Source: Sthenelais limicola (taxonomy: Eukaryota > Annelida > Polychaeta > Phyllodocida > Sigalionidae). Taken from it: a stretch of 64,000 nt of DNA. How positions within the stretch are numbered: position 1 is the stretch's first letter; each line of letters begins with the position of its first letter. Of the stretch, positions 20,976-32,856 are shown piece after piece. The stretch lies in assembly GCA_942159475.1 (NCBI GenBank), contig OW804099.1, positions 13,580,162 through 13,644,161 on the forward strand, read 5' to 3'. The translations under genes were made by a program, and so were the position numbers. Under the pieces are notes generated by a model, which saw only the letters and a list, made by a program, of their open reading frames with translations, ran no database searches and was not told the DNA's origin.

Positions 20976-23900
20976 CTTGTACGGTTTTTAATGCTCTTTC
21001 CAATGGTGGTCATTTACCAAAGGGTTATCAGGGTACTATTTAAGTGATTGTGTACAGAACTTCATTCTGCTTGGCAGCCATTCGTCCAGGAGAGTGCAGT
21101 GGTCGAAATAAGGAATAAAAACAGGTTGCCCACCCGGGCAAGCTACTGACAAAATCAGGTTGCCCGCCAGAAATGTTCCAGTTTAAATTCAATTCCGTGT
21201 AGATATTCAGTCTAAAATTGAAGAGGGAAGAGTGTTATTTCTAGGGTTTGTACCACATCTAGGATGTTCTAAAACTCATAGTAGGCCTTAATTTTGATGA
21301 ACAAATAGAATCGGAAAGAGAATATTTTTAATTTGGCAAAATTCAGTCTTTATCAATGGTGGAATTCATGGAATATCTGAAAATTGTTGGAAGTTTAATC
21401 TAATTAGATTATTCAAGGCTTTAGAAGGCATATCCAATGTTTTATTTAAACTTAGAAATGGCCGTTCATAAAAGCCTTTCCCGTGGAAAATTCGTGGAGA
21501 ATTACCATGGTTCCTGTGGTCATTAAATGTCAGTAATTTTGAGTTTGGGGACCTTAAAAGTCAGTAATCTTCTTGAATGTTTTCCTACAGATTTGGAGAT
21601 TGATTCAGTAAAATATCCTTAGAATAAGGAACTAAGAAGTATATTCATTTATCTCAAATGCAGAGGCGCTCCACCCTGAGCTCTTGTATTTTAAGATGTG
21701 AAATCTGAGGCCATTTGCAAGTTGTTTTGCAGGCTGTTTCTGTAAGTTTGGGGAAGAAATAAACATTTTTTTTTCAAGGTTTAAACATGTTTTTTAACAC
21801 ATGTCAAAAGAAGCCTTTGCAAATCCCTTATGCATTATATTCCATGTTTATAATTTCCCTCTTAAATATCATTTCCAAAGTTGTTGTGCCAGGGTAACCC
21901 CTGAAAGAAATTTTAAAGCTTTAACTGCCAACCTGAGGAAGCCTTCAAGCCCAAAAAGCCTGAGATATTCTGTGTCCAAGTATGATGTATGCCAAAGGCG
22001 TTGAGAAAATCTTAGCAAAATGACAGCTATTTTAGGGCATTCTGGTGATTTTGAGGAGAGCCAGAACCAAATAATAATCAAAGAATATTTAATCTTAATT
22101 AAAGATTTCTACTGAAAATATAACCACAAATATCTTGCTGTAATTATAGCTTGCCCAGGCGGGCAAGCTTGTGGTCAAAACAGCTTTTATTTTGAATTCT
22201 GGAGTGTGTCACACCAGGGAGTAGTAGCATGCCTAACTGCCTTTGAAGCCCTTATAGAACACTAAAAGTAACTAGGATATTATATTATTGAGCGGGTAAT
22301 GAAACCTCAGGCTATTTAAAAAGTTTCCTGCCTTCCCCCCACTGTCACAGCCATGTAGGCGCTACTGTCATACCGCCTACCTGCACGCTGCACAAAAATG
22401 GAACAGCAGCATGTGTGCCAACCTGTATGGGCCAGGGGAGGGTTGTAAGCTAGCATTGAGTTGCCATGTGGAATCCCTGCTGCTATGACATTATTGCATC
22501 GGCCTCAATTTTTGGAAAGTGTTGTTGCGCGGAGCTGGTGCACTTGGTATTAGCAAGTAAATAGAATGTCAGACATTTTTTCCCTCACCTTAAATACGTG
22601 GTTTGCCGTCATTCTTTATTGAAGCATTGTAAGTATGTACTACCCTTTGTTTTAGAAGGTAATATACCTTTGCTATGTATTGGGGGACATAACAAGTGAG
22701 TTCACATGGTGTTTAAGGGCAGTGGGGCTTTATAACGAAATGCTATAGGTTAAATGCGTCAGTTTCGATCGAAAAGGGGCTTGGCATTTAGCTTCGGTTT
22801 TGCCTAGCAACTTATAGCCAACACTGGTGCCGATTCGTCCAGGAGAGTGTGTCATACCAGGGAGTGGTGGCTGCTAGTAGGCGCCTTGCTAAAGTAATTT
22901 AGATATATATAACTAGCAAATACCCATGCTATGCACGGGATTTGCTAGTGAGACAGTGGGGCCCACATCCCCATCTCTCCTTGTTCCATCTCCCACTATC
23001 TTTCTCTTTTAAGTTGTCTCTATAACTTAGTATCTTCATACCACAAATGGAACCCTGTTTAGATGCTTTTTTTGGTCACTGTTCAGTGTTGTGCTGTTGT
23101 TGTGTTACCTGTCCCTGTCCCTGTCCCGCTCCCTCTCCCGTTCCATCTTTCATTGTGAGGTAATTAGTGGGCGGGTTCCCCCCGCTCGACTTCAAAAACC
23201 ATCACAAACAATAGTTTATGAACTGATTCAACTCTGATGATGCTCCTTTCAGTGGAAATATATCAACTCCCGTCCCATAGTGAAGTAATGATGTGCCCGT
23301 CCATGACGTCATGCTTTGGGTGACCCAGAAACCTGGAGTAGGGGCACTGATAGGTTTTTTTTCAGGCAGTGCTGGGGGCCCTGGATGGGGGTGCTCGATG
23401 TAAACCCATTTCTAACCCCTTTACAACCCTAATTTGTTAATGAAACATAGTGGAATGGTTCAGCACCATTTTTGGCAATGTGCATGTGAAATATAATGGA
23501 CATCTATCTGGCCAGCGGTTTCAGAGAAGATAGTGGTTTAAGGCTCCAAACCCTTATTTTATTAATATAGAGATATAAGCCATTTTTATTGGCTATTATG
23601 GATATTTTGTTTCTCAAAACTGCCTGCCTTCCCCCTCACCATAAACAATGCCTACCCACCCACAATCCCTGCCGCATAGATGGTCATACTGTCTATGCAG
23701 CACAAAAAAATGAAACAGCAGGTTGTGTGTCAGCCTGTACATGGGCAGGGTAGGGTTGTAGGCTAGCACCAATGTGCCAGGGGGAATCCCCGCTCCTATG
23801 AAGTCATTGCACAGGCCTTGTATTCTGGAATGTGTTTATGTGTGTGGGAGTTGTGCATGGGCAAACTAAATGAAATGTCTGACATCTTTCCCTTAATTCA

Positions 23901-24290
23901 CTGGCGCAGTGTGCTGTCATTCTTTATTGAAGCACCATAAGTATATACTGGCCTTACATTTTAGGACCAGAAATACCTTAGCTATGTGTTGCGGGACAAG
24001 GCAAGTGGTACATATGGTGTTTTTAAGCTGTATGGGTTTCATAACAAAATCACATAGGTAAGGAGGCAGTTACTATAGAAAAAGGGTATGGCATTGAGCT
24101 TTGGTTTTAGCCTAGCAGGTTTCAGCAGACACAGGACAACTTTTCTTCTAGCTATCTTAATGGTGTTTACTTTAATATTCATTTCTGATCAGGATGGTTT
24201 ATTTATGTGTAGGGAAACAAACTGATTCAACTACTTAGAAAACTGTGATGTGCTCTCCGACGTCAACTGATCAACTCTATATATTTGCAG
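20976..24290. other. Unit junction and 5' flank of zinc-finger copy 2; no gene seen
   Basis: 20976 to about 21100 continues the copy 1 target site. From about 21826 the sequence is a close copy of 1410-3805. Between them is a stretch without recognisable genes. A small inverted-repeat remnant corresponds to that at 2417-2457. Confidence 0.6.
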
Positions 24291-26507
24291 GGGTTGAGAT
24301 GTGGGAGTGAAACATTTGTGAACACTTGGATGAGTACAGGACAGGCAGCAAATGCTACAAGTGTGACTAGTGCACCTCCTCTACTGATGTCAGAAGGCAT
24401 GATGCATCACAGTGTGATTCATACAGGGGAGACAGGACAGGCAGCAAATGCTACAAGTGTGACTAGTGTACCTTCTCTACTGATGTCAGAAGGTATGGTG
24501 CATCACAGTGTGACTCATACAGTGGAGACAGGACAGGCAGCAAATGCTACAAGTGTGACTAGTGCACCTTCTCTACTGATGTCAGAAGGTATGGTGCATC
24601 ACAGTGTGACTCATACAGTGGAGACAGGACAGGCAGCAAATGCTACAAGTGTGACTAGTGCACCTTCTCTACTGATGTCAGAAGGCATGATGCATCACAG
24701 TGTGACTCATACAGGGGAGACAGGACAGGCAGCAAATGCTACAAGTGTTACTAGTGTACCTTCTCTACTGATGTCAGAAGGTATGGTGCATCACAGTGTG
24801 ACTCATACAGGGGAGACAGGAGAGGCAGCAAATGCTACAAGTGTGACTAGTGCACCTTCTCTACTGATGTCAGAAGGCATGATGCATCACAATGTGACTC
24901 ATACAGGGGAGACAGGACAGGCAGCAAATGCTACAAGTGTGACTAGTGTACCTTCTCTACTGATGTCAGAAGGCATGATGCATCACAGTGTGACTCATAC
25001 AGGGGAGGCAGGACGGGCAGCAAATGCTACAAGTGTGGCTAGTGTACCTTCTCTACTGATGTCAGAAGGCATGGTGCATCACAGTGTGACTCATACAGGG
25101 GAGACAGGACAGGCAGCAAATGCTACAAGTGTGACTAGTGTACCTTCTCTACTGATGTCAGAAGGTATGGTGCATCACAGTGTGACTCATACAGGGGAGA
25201 CAGGACGGGCAGCAAATGCTACAAGTGTGACTAGTGCACCTTCTCTACTGATGTCAGTAGGTATGATACATCACAGTGTGTCTCATACAGGGGAGACAGG
25301 ACAGGCAGCAAATGCTACAAGTGTGACTAGTGTACCTTCTCTACTGATGTCAGAAGGTATGATGCATCACAGTGTGACTCATACAGGGGAGATAGGACAG
25401 GCAGTTAATACTACAAGTGTGACTAGTATACCCAGTAAAAACCTGAGGAAACACATGAGAACACATTCTGGAGAAAAACCTCATAAATGTACTTTGTGTA
25501 ACTATAGGACAGCAAAGGCTAGGCAACTGAGAGAACACATGAAAACACATACTGTAGAAAAATCTTATAAATGTACTGAGTGTGACTATTGGACACCACG
25601 GGCTGGAGACCTGAGGAAACACATGAGAAAACATACTGGAGAAAAGCCATATGCATGTACTGAGTGTGACTATAGGGCAGCACAGGTTACAGGCCTGACG
25701 AATCACATGAGAATACATACTGGGGAAAAACCATTTATATGTACTGTGTGTGGATATAGGGCAGCACAGAATTATAGCCTGAGAAAACACATGATGACAC
25801 ATACTGGAGAAAAGCCATATAAATGTACTGAGTGTGACTATAGGGCAACACAGCCTACACACCTAAAGGCTCATATGAAAACACATACAGGTGAAAAGCC
25901 TTATAAATGTACTGAGTGTGACCATAGTGCAGCAGAGGCTGGAGCCCTGAGGAGACACATGAAAACACACACAGGAGAAAAACCCTATAAATGTACTCTG
26001 TGTGACTATAGGGCAGCACAGGCTGGAAGCCTGAGGAACCACATGATGACACATACAGGGGAAAAACCTCATAAGTGTACTCTGTGTGACCATAGGACAA
26101 CACTTGCTGGAAACCTGAGGAGTCACATGATGATTCATCATATGACAAAACCTGTTTTAGAAAAGAGATTTAACTGTACTGAGTGTTCACATTGTACTAT
26201 AAGTGCTGCTCATCTCAAGATACACATGAGATCACATACTGGGGAGAAACCCTATAAATGTACTGAGTGTGACTATAGGGCAGCACAGTCTGGACATTTG
26301 ACTACACACATGCTAACACATACTAGTGAAAAGCCATTTAAATGTACTGAGTGCGAACATCGTACAATAAGTGTTGCACATCTCCGGTATCACATGAGAA
26401 CACACACTGGAGAGAAACCTTATAAATGTACTGTGTGTGACTATAGGGCAGCACAGGCTGGTGCCCTCAGTAAACATATGAAAAAACATACTGGGAAAAA
26501 GGCCTAA
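24291..26507 (+). CDS. C2H2 zinc-finger protein, last exon, copy 2
   Basis: The paralogue of the exon at 3806, with the same acceptor (TATATATTTGCAG, ending 24290) and phase 0. Eleven full 32-residue repeats and a partial twelfth are followed directly by the helix half of a finger (LRKHMRTHSGEKP), then 12 C2H2 fingers of the YKCTECDYRAAQ type, ending THTGKKA and TAA. The junction is informative: the last partial repeat, whose other frame encodes YKCD, is joined to a finger helix in the translated frame, so repeat and finger share one register. Finger number and order differ from copy 1, so exchange or loss of fingers followed duplication. A nuclear DNA-binding role is expected; targets are unknown and 5' exons were not found. 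Confidence 0.8.
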   Translation, partial: GLRCGSETFVNTWMSTGQAANATSVTSAPPLLMSEGMMHHSVIHTGETGQAANATSVTSVPSLLMSEGMVHHSVTHTVETGQAANATSVTSAPSLLMSEGMVHHSVTHTVETGQAANATSVTSAPSLLMSEGMMHHSVTHTGETGQAANATSVTSVPSLLMSEGMVHHSVTHTGETGEAANATSVTSAPSLLMSEGMMHHNVTHTGETGQAANATSVTSVPSLLMSEGMMHHSVTHTGEAGRAANATSVASVPSLLMSEGMVHHSVTHTGETGQAANATSVTSVPSLLMSEGMVHHSVTHTGETGRAANATSVTSAPSLLMSVGMIHHSVSHTGETGQAANATSVTSVPSLLMSEGMMHHSVTHTGEIGQAVNTTSVTSIPSKNLRKHMRTHSGEKPHKCTLCNYRTAKARQLREHMKTHTVEKSYKCTECDYWTPRAGDLRKHMRKHTGEKPYACTECDYRAAQVTGLTNHMRIHTGEKPFICTVCGYRAAQNYSLRKHMMTHTGEKPYKCTECDYRATQPTHLKAHMKTHTGEKPYKCTECDHSAAEAGALRRHMKTHTGEKPYKCTLCDYRAAQAGSLRNHMMTHTGEKPHKCTLCDHRTTLAGNLRSHMMIHHMTKPVLEKRFNCTECSHCTISAAHLKIHMRSHTGEKPYKCTECDYRAAQSGHLTTHMLTHTSEKPFKCTECEHRTISVAHLRYHMRTHTGEKPYKCTVCDYRAAQAGALSKHMKKHTGKKA
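24330..25430 (+). repeat. 96-bp coding tandem repeat, 11 units plus a partial (copy 2)
   Basis: Same unit as in copy 1. Differences between units are mostly single-base and rarely break the translated frame (for example GETGQ to VETGQ, EGM to VGM). Confidence 0.85.
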
Positions 26508-28087
26508 AAATGTACAGCACTGAAGCAAGCCTTGAGTAAAGACATGAGAGAAGTATTCTCACTACAGTTGGGACGGCAGACTTATAAACTGTGTATTTAA
26601 GAGTTATACATCTATATTCCTAATCTCTAGCCTTATTTGTTCCATGTTTATTTTGGTACCAAGATTTGCCGGAACTGTTGCCATGTGTTGTGGAAAGCAG
26701 TAAGTTGCATTCATTTGGCTGAAGTGGTGTCATTATCAACCATAACTCTCACTAATAACTCACTAAATCAACCATTCAGCAACTCTGACATCAAAATCCA
26801 CTAGTGTTGAATTTACACTGATCTCTTGAACTCTGAGATTAAGCTTCCCATACTGATGAGGGACCCCCTCCTGACCCCTCTGGACACTAGACCATCCTCC
26901 CTTTCACTTTAAATGGTCTATTCACATATAAAGTAGGTAGGAAAAGATCTGATCCATTCCAAGCCTTGCCAACTGGACTAATCATGCAATTAACTCATCA
27001 AATAACCTTAAAGAATTTTTAAAATTGGAAGATTATTATTTCCTCCCATGTTTAATATATCCCCAATCAGATGAACACGATAATGCGGTTGCGGCAAATA
27101 GCCGGCGACTTTGTCAGTTAAAAGAACAAAAAAAATGTGAGTCCTGCGACAATAGACCTCAGGTCACCAGAACAGCTGGACAATGACTGCCTGAATAAAA
27201 GGCAGCGGTAGGGGAGTGCAGTGTCTAGTGGCGCCACCTGGAGGCTTCTTTAAGCATATATATCTATATGTTCCATATATAACATATATAATTCAGGGTT
27301 GGAAAAATCCCATGTCCAGTGTAAGCCTGGATTGGTTATGGTGCTGGTAGGCTACTAGTTCTAGGCCTTGCTACCGCCAGAAACCAATATTAGCAGCCTT
27401 TATTTCAACTGATTTCCCAGTTGCTATTGCTATTTTAGTTGCATAATATTACGTAATAGTTTAATAAGGGCGTTTCTTGATGAGCTTACCACAGCCAGTG
27501 GAGGCTACCCTTAAAGTAGAGTCAGAGTGGTTCTCCCTTGTCTGAGTAGGAACCACTGGCAGACTCCTCGCTGGGCTGGGCATGGGCTTGTCTTGCCAAA
27601 TTGCTTCAGGGCTTTATCACCAGATCTCACTACCTTGTTTTTATATAAAATATTTTTCGATTTTATTGTCTATACTTACTGTACTTTGTTCTTGCTTTTT
27701 TTTTTACACACCCTTTTATATGATTATATATATTCTCATTGAAGCATCTTACACACCATTTTATATGATTATATTATTATTGAAGTATTTTACACACCAT
27801 TTTATATGATTATATTATCATTGAAGTATTTTACACCCACTGCAGTGTAAGGGTTGGTTCATAGGAACCATCCGTGTGCTCTCCGAAATAAGTATTAATA
27901 TAAGTATTAAAATAAACAGATAAACTAGCAAGGACTGGAAGGATTTGAATTTTGTGTTGTTATTGGTTTTGAATACAATCCCGCCGAATAAGATAAATTA
28001 TAAATTGTCTCAGTTGATGTTTCTGATATCCATAGAATTCCTGTCATTGTAAAGAACACATCATTGAGTCCAAAACTCTGTATTCAA
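26508..28087. other. 3' flank of zinc-finger copy 2; no gene seen
   Basis: Parallel to 6098-7990. It includes about three diverged units of the 45-bp minisatellite at 27705-27835. No coding exon was found. Confidence 0.6.
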
Positions 28088-28771
28088 TGTTGTGAATCTT
28101 GCCTATGTTCTTTCCAGTGAGATGATTTGCCAGTGTTGCACTTTCTGTGTATCGACTCTGGATCTCTTCCAGGCTTAAATACTATCGATATTTAATAATA
28201 ATATATTCGTGATCGTATAGGTTACTTCTTCGCGTAAATATTAATCATATCTCTAGCAAGGGTAGTGGAGGAAAGAACTATGTCCATGTTTTAAATCCCT
28301 CCTGAATAATATCCTATGTTTTAAATCCCTCCGGAAAGAATAAAGTAAAGAGAGAATACTTTGCAAGTCCAGTTTTATTCCTGATCAATCCTTGAGGTGA
28401 GGTTGGGTCCTTGTTCCCAACCTGACAATACATGAAGCTCAATGCAAAGGTCATGAATATCATAGCAAGTAACATAAGGTATGTACAATATGAATGAGGA
28501 ATATATAAATAAATACAATGAACAAATAAGTATAACCTTCATCATAAATTAGAGTAATATATAACATAAGAGATGGTCGAAGTCTGAAAGCTCTATCATT
28601 AACCAATAATTAGTTATAACATAATGAACTAATATAAGCAGAGAATAGCAGCAGTCCTGAAGATGTAGCCCCTAGTGGCATCCGGAGGTACCACGGGGGG
28701 GTCCCGGAGGTTGCCCGGAGGTTGCCCGGAGCTGCATAGAGTCGTCATATATACTTCACAGGATCGTTACA
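28088..28771 (-). mobile_element. Solo LTR related to the gypsy element, reverse orientation
   Basis: The segment starts TGTTGTGAATC and ends GGATCGTTACA; its reverse complement begins TGTAACGATC and ends ATTCACAACA, like the LTRs at 9461 and 20276. Internal matches include GATCGTATAGGTTACTTCT. It interrupts sequence that is continuous in copy 1 near 7980. I see no clear target duplication (TCAA left, ATAA right). Confidence 0.8.
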
Positions 28772-29528
28772 ATAAATTAACCTCATTTTTCCAAGGCTGA
28801 TGGTCGACTTGCACAATGAAAGTAGTGACAACTTTTATTTATGATATTTATACAGGAAGTCAACCAATACAGTGAAATATAGGCTCATGATGTGGGCTCA
28901 TGGGTTTAAATTCAGATACAAATTGCCATGGTTTTCTGCCCACTGTTGTGTCTAGCTATTTACCGATTCTACTGCTAGTATTTTTAATAATGGTTGTGCT
29001 AATGAGTATTAGAATGTGGTGTATATATATTTGTGAGGCAGGATGTGGAAGAGGGGTCAGATGAAGGTTGATGGTTTTGGTCAGGTGAAATGTCTATTTC
29101 TGTTTTCCCCACCTTATCTTGTTAACTGATGGTCTGGCCTGGGCCAATATCAAATAGTTAGCAGAATACTGGGGCATTCCCTCCGCACTAAAATAAGAGT
29201 TGGCAGTCGGGCAAGAACTGAATCAAATAGCAGATGAGTGAACCACTAGCATTGACCACTAGAAAGGATGAGAAATAAAATTGAGTTTTGGTTTAGGTAT
29301 GATAAAGAAAATATGTGGGTTTGACCTAAAATTAAATTAAATCTTTCTATTCTGATCATTTCAAAGAATATTAGGCAATTCATGAGGGAATGATGGTCAT
29401 TTTCAATCTATCATACTGACCATGGTAGCTCACCCTCTCTCTCTAGGCTAGGTGTCAGTCATGCTAGTACAAGTTGTGGAATTGACATTCCAGCAAATTG
29501 CATTCCCCCAACATTACAGGTATGATAT
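28772..29528. other. Distal spacer of unit copy 2; no gene seen
   Basis: Up to about 29300 this matches 7995-9410 of copy 1 with an internal deletion; after that it is unique, AT-rich spacer. Confidence 0.55.
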
Positions 29529-29912
29529 GTAGTGGCCCGTTCATAAGCCCGGGCTTTTAATTCTTTCAAGCTCCCTTTTGGCCCGGCTTGTAATTGAGAT
29601 AGGCTTCTATTCGAGATAGGTATTATTTTCGTGATGCATGCATTTAAGTTTCAAAAGTACTAGAGAGTAAAACTATATATTATATGACTCAATATACAAT
29701 TAAGCATAAACCATGCCATACCCATCGTAAATTAAATTAATATTTCAAAGGGAATTTGACTTCTTGACATTAATCTTTATTAGACATAGAAAACCCAGAT
29801 AGACCCGGCTTATATTTGAGAGAGGCTTTTATTGTTTTATTAAGCCCCAAATTCCCGGCCTGTATTTGAGATAGGCTTTTAAACAGGTCCCGGCTTATAA
29901 ATGGGCCACTAC
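29529..29912. mobile_element. MITE with terminal inverted repeats
   Basis: It starts GTAGTGGCCCGTTCATAAGC and ends with the complement of GTAGTGGCCCATTTATAAGC. At 384 bp with no coding capacity, it is a small nonautonomous DNA transposon. The transposase family is not known. Confidence 0.7.
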
Positions 29913-30069
29913 GGTAATCCAAAAGTATGTTAATTTATGTAACGGAGTTAGGCAGCAAAAATAATTCTCTTTCTAGTGATACCATTCATAAGATTATTGG
30001 AAGACTTTGGCCTAAATGACAACAACTTGAAATGTACCATGTCACTTTGATGAAAAAAGTCAAAAAGCA

Positions 30070-30470
30070 TGGCCCAGTGTGACTAGTGTACCTTCTCTAC
30101 TGATGTCAGAAGGTATGATGCATCACAGTGTGACTCATACAGGGGAGACAGGACAGGCAGCAAACGCTACAAGTGTGACTAGTGTACCTTCTCTACTGAT
30201 GTCAGAAGGCGTGATACATCACAGTGTGACTCATACAGGGGAGACAGGACAGGCAGCAAATGCTACAAGTGTGACTAGTGCACCTTCTCTACTGATGTCA
30301 GAAGGCGTGATACATCACAGTGTGACTCATACAGGGGAGACAGGACAGGCAGCAAATGCTACAAGTGTGACTAGTGCACCTTCTCTACTGATGTCAGAAG
30401 GCGTGATACATCACAGTGTGACTCATACAGGGGAGACAGGACAGGCAGCGAATGTTACAAGTGTGACTAG
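30070..30470 (+). repeat. Orphan array of the 96-bp zinc-finger-derived repeat (4 units)
   Basis: Four units open in the same frame as in the three genes, but without a splice acceptor or zinc fingers. The array ends abruptly at about 30470 against a tRNA-like sequence. It looks like a fragment of another copy of the gene and is probably not expressed as protein. Confidence 0.75.
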
Positions 30471-30473
30471 TCC

Positions 30474-30533
30474 ATCTAATCTAGGACCCTGCACTCTGTA
30501 GGCTAGAACACTAACCATTATGCTATCAGTCCT
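30474..30533 (-). mobile_element. tRNA-like SINE head (tentative)
   Basis: On the minus strand it reads GACTGATAGCATAATGGTTA, then an anticodon-arm-like stretch, then GCAGGGTCCTAGATT. These resemble A and B boxes of a tRNA-derived promoter. There is no full cloverleaf, so it is not a functional tRNA gene. It lies exactly at the edge of the orphan repeat array. Confidence 0.4.
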
Positions 30534-30963
30534 TGTATCTGTTGAGGGGCAAGTTTGCCTACAGATTTGAATGTGAACAAGTGAAATATTGTTGTTTCTA
30601 GCGGGGTAGAGATACATTTGAGGCCATTTTCTTGTACAGGTATTAATGCTCTTTCCAATGGTGGTCATTTACCATAGGGTTATGGGGGTACTTTCTGAGA
30701 TAACTGGTCTACATTGACTACCAATGTTATTACCAGACCAAGAGTCCAAAATATGCGCTGTGTTAAATGATTATGTGCAGAATTTTATTCTGCTTGGGCA
30801 CCATTCATCTAGCTCTCTTAATGATGTTTACTTTAATATTCATTTCTAATCAGGAAGGTTTATCTATGTGTAGAGAAACACACTGTTTATCCATTGATTT
30901 CAACTACTCAGAAAACTGTAATGTGCTCTCCAATGTAAACTGATCAATTCTATATATTTTCAG

Positions 30964-32856
30964 GGTTTGAGCTGCGGGAGTGAGACATATGTGAGCACTT
31001 TGATGAGTACAGGACAGGCATCAAATGCTACAAGTGTGACTAATGCACCTTCTCTACTGATGTCTGAAGGCATGATGCATCACAATGTGACTCATACAGG
31101 GGAGACAGGACAGGCAGCAAATGCTACAAGTGTGACTAGCGCACCTTCTCTACTGATGTCTGAAGGCATGATGCATCACAATGTGACTCATACAGGGGAG
31201 ACAGGACAGGCATCAAATGCTACAAGTGTGACTAGCGCACCTTCTCTACTGATGTCTGAAGGCATGATGCATCACAGTGTGACTCATACAGGGGAGACAG
31301 GACAGGCAGCAAACGCTACAAGTGTGACTAATGCACCTTCTCTACTGATGTCAGAAGGCATGATGTATCACAGTGTGACTCATACAGGGGAGACAGGACA
31401 GGCAGCAAACGCTACAAGTGTGACTAATGCACCTTCTCTACTGATGTCTGAAGGCATGGTGCATCACAATGTGACTCGTACCGGGGAGACAGGACAGGCA
31501 GCAAATGCTACAAGTGTGACTAGCGCACCTTCTCTACTGATGTCTGAAGGCATGATGCATCACAGTGTGACTCATACAGGGGAGACAGGACAGGCAGCAA
31601 ACGCTACAAGTTTGACTAATGCACCTTCTCTACTGATGTCAGAAGGCATGGTGCATCACAGTGTGACTCATACAGGGGACACAGGACAGGCAGCAAATGT
31701 TACAAGTGTGACTAGTGCACCTTCTCTACTGAAGTCAGAAGACATGATACATCACAATGTGACTCATACAGGGGAGACAGGACAGGCAGCAAATGCTACA
31801 AGTGTGGCTAGTGTACCCACCATACCGATGTCAGAAGTCATGATGCTTCACACTGTGACTCATACAGGGGAGACAGGACAGGCAGCAAATGTTACAAGTG
31901 TGACTTTTGTACCTGCTCTACTGATGTCAGAAGGCATCATGCATCACAGTGTGACTCATACAGGGGAGACAGGACAGGCAGCAAATGCTACAAGTGTGAC
32001 TAGTGCACCTTCTCTACTAATGTCAGAAGGCACATTGCATCACAGTGTAACTCACACAGGGGAGAAACGTAATGAGTGTAGTAGGTGTGTTGAAGGCTTT
32101 AAAACGATCAATCGTTTAACTAAACATTTGCTCACACACAGTGATAACAGGAAATATATGGAGAGCGTACATAGATGTACTGTGTGTGACTATAGGACAG
32201 CACATGCTCAACACCTGAGGAAACACATGAGAACACACACTGGAAAAAAGCCTTATAGATGTACTGAGTGTGACTATAGGACAGCACATGATCGACACCT
32301 GAGGAGACACATGAGCACACACACTGGAGAAAAGCCTTATAAATCTACTGAGTGTGACTATAGTACAGCACATGTTGGAGACCTGAAGTATATGAGAACA
32401 CACACTGGAGAAAAGTCTCATAAATGTACTGTGTGTGACTATAGGACAGCACAGGTTGGAGACCTGAAGTATCACATGACAACACACACTGGAGAAAAGT
32501 CTCATAAATGTACTGTGTGTGACTTTAAGGCAACACATCTTGGAAACTTCAAGAGACACATGAGAACACACACTGGAGAGAAGCCATATAAATGTACTGA
32601 GTGTGGATATAGGGCAGCAGAGGCTGGGGCCTTGAGGCTTCACATGAGACTACATACTGGAGAGAAGCCATATAAATGTACTGAGTGTGACTATAGGGCT
32701 GCACGGACTGGGCACTTGAAGGATCACATGAGAACCCATACTGGCGAGAAGCCTTATAAATGTACTGTGTGTGACTTTAGGGCAGCACAGTCTAATTCCC
32801 TCCGTAGACATATGAGAACTCATTCAGGGAAAAAAGCCTTTAAACAAACTCAGTGA
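30964..32856 (+). CDS. C2H2 zinc-finger protein, last exon, copy 3
   Basis: The most diverged of the three paralogous exons, with acceptor TATATATTTTCAG ending 30963 and phase 0. Eleven 32-residue repeats come first; the later ones vary more (APSLLKSEDM, VPTIPMSEVM). The last repeat runs straight into HTGEKRNECSRCVEGF, an ordinary finger linker and finger, so the repeat is in register with fingers. Nine fingers follow. One is degenerate: serine replaces a cysteine (YKSTEC) and a residue is missing before the last histidine. The stop is TAA at 32854-32856. A nuclear DNA-binding protein is expected; no function can be assigned. Confidence 0.8.
   Translation, partial: GLSCGSETYVSTLMSTGQASNATSVTNAPSLLMSEGMMHHNVTHTGETGQAANATSVTSAPSLLMSEGMMHHNVTHTGETGQASNATSVTSAPSLLMSEGMMHHSVTHTGETGQAANATSVTNAPSLLMSEGMMYHSVTHTGETGQAANATSVTNAPSLLMSEGMVHHNVTRTGETGQAANATSVTSAPSLLMSEGMMHHSVTHTGETGQAANATSLTNAPSLLMSEGMVHHSVTHTGDTGQAANVTSVTSAPSLLKSEDMIHHNVTHTGETGQAANATSVASVPTIPMSEVMMLHTVTHTGETGQAANVTSVTFVPALLMSEGIMHHSVTHTGETGQAANATSVTSAPSLLMSEGTLHHSVTHTGEKRNECSRCVEGFKTINRLTKHLLTHSDNRKYMESVHRCTVCDYRTAHAQHLRKHMRTHTGKKPYRCTECDYRTAHDRHLRRHMSTHTGEKPYKSTECDYSTAHVGDLKYMRTHTGEKSHKCTVCDYRTAQVGDLKYHMTTHTGEKSHKCTVCDFKATHLGNFKRHMRTHTGEKPYKCTECGYRAAEAGALRLHMRLHTGEKPYKCTECDYRAARTGHLKDHMRTHTGEKPYKCTVCDFRAAQSNSLRRHMRTHSGKKAFKQTQ
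31005..32060 (+). repeat. 96-bp coding tandem repeat, 11 units (copy 3)
   Basis: Same unit and same number as in the other two genes, but more diverged. The frame stays open in every unit. Confidence 0.85.

Noticed and set aside
30474..30533. Functional tRNA gene
   Set aside because: Box-like motifs are present but no complete cloverleaf or acceptor stem can be drawn.
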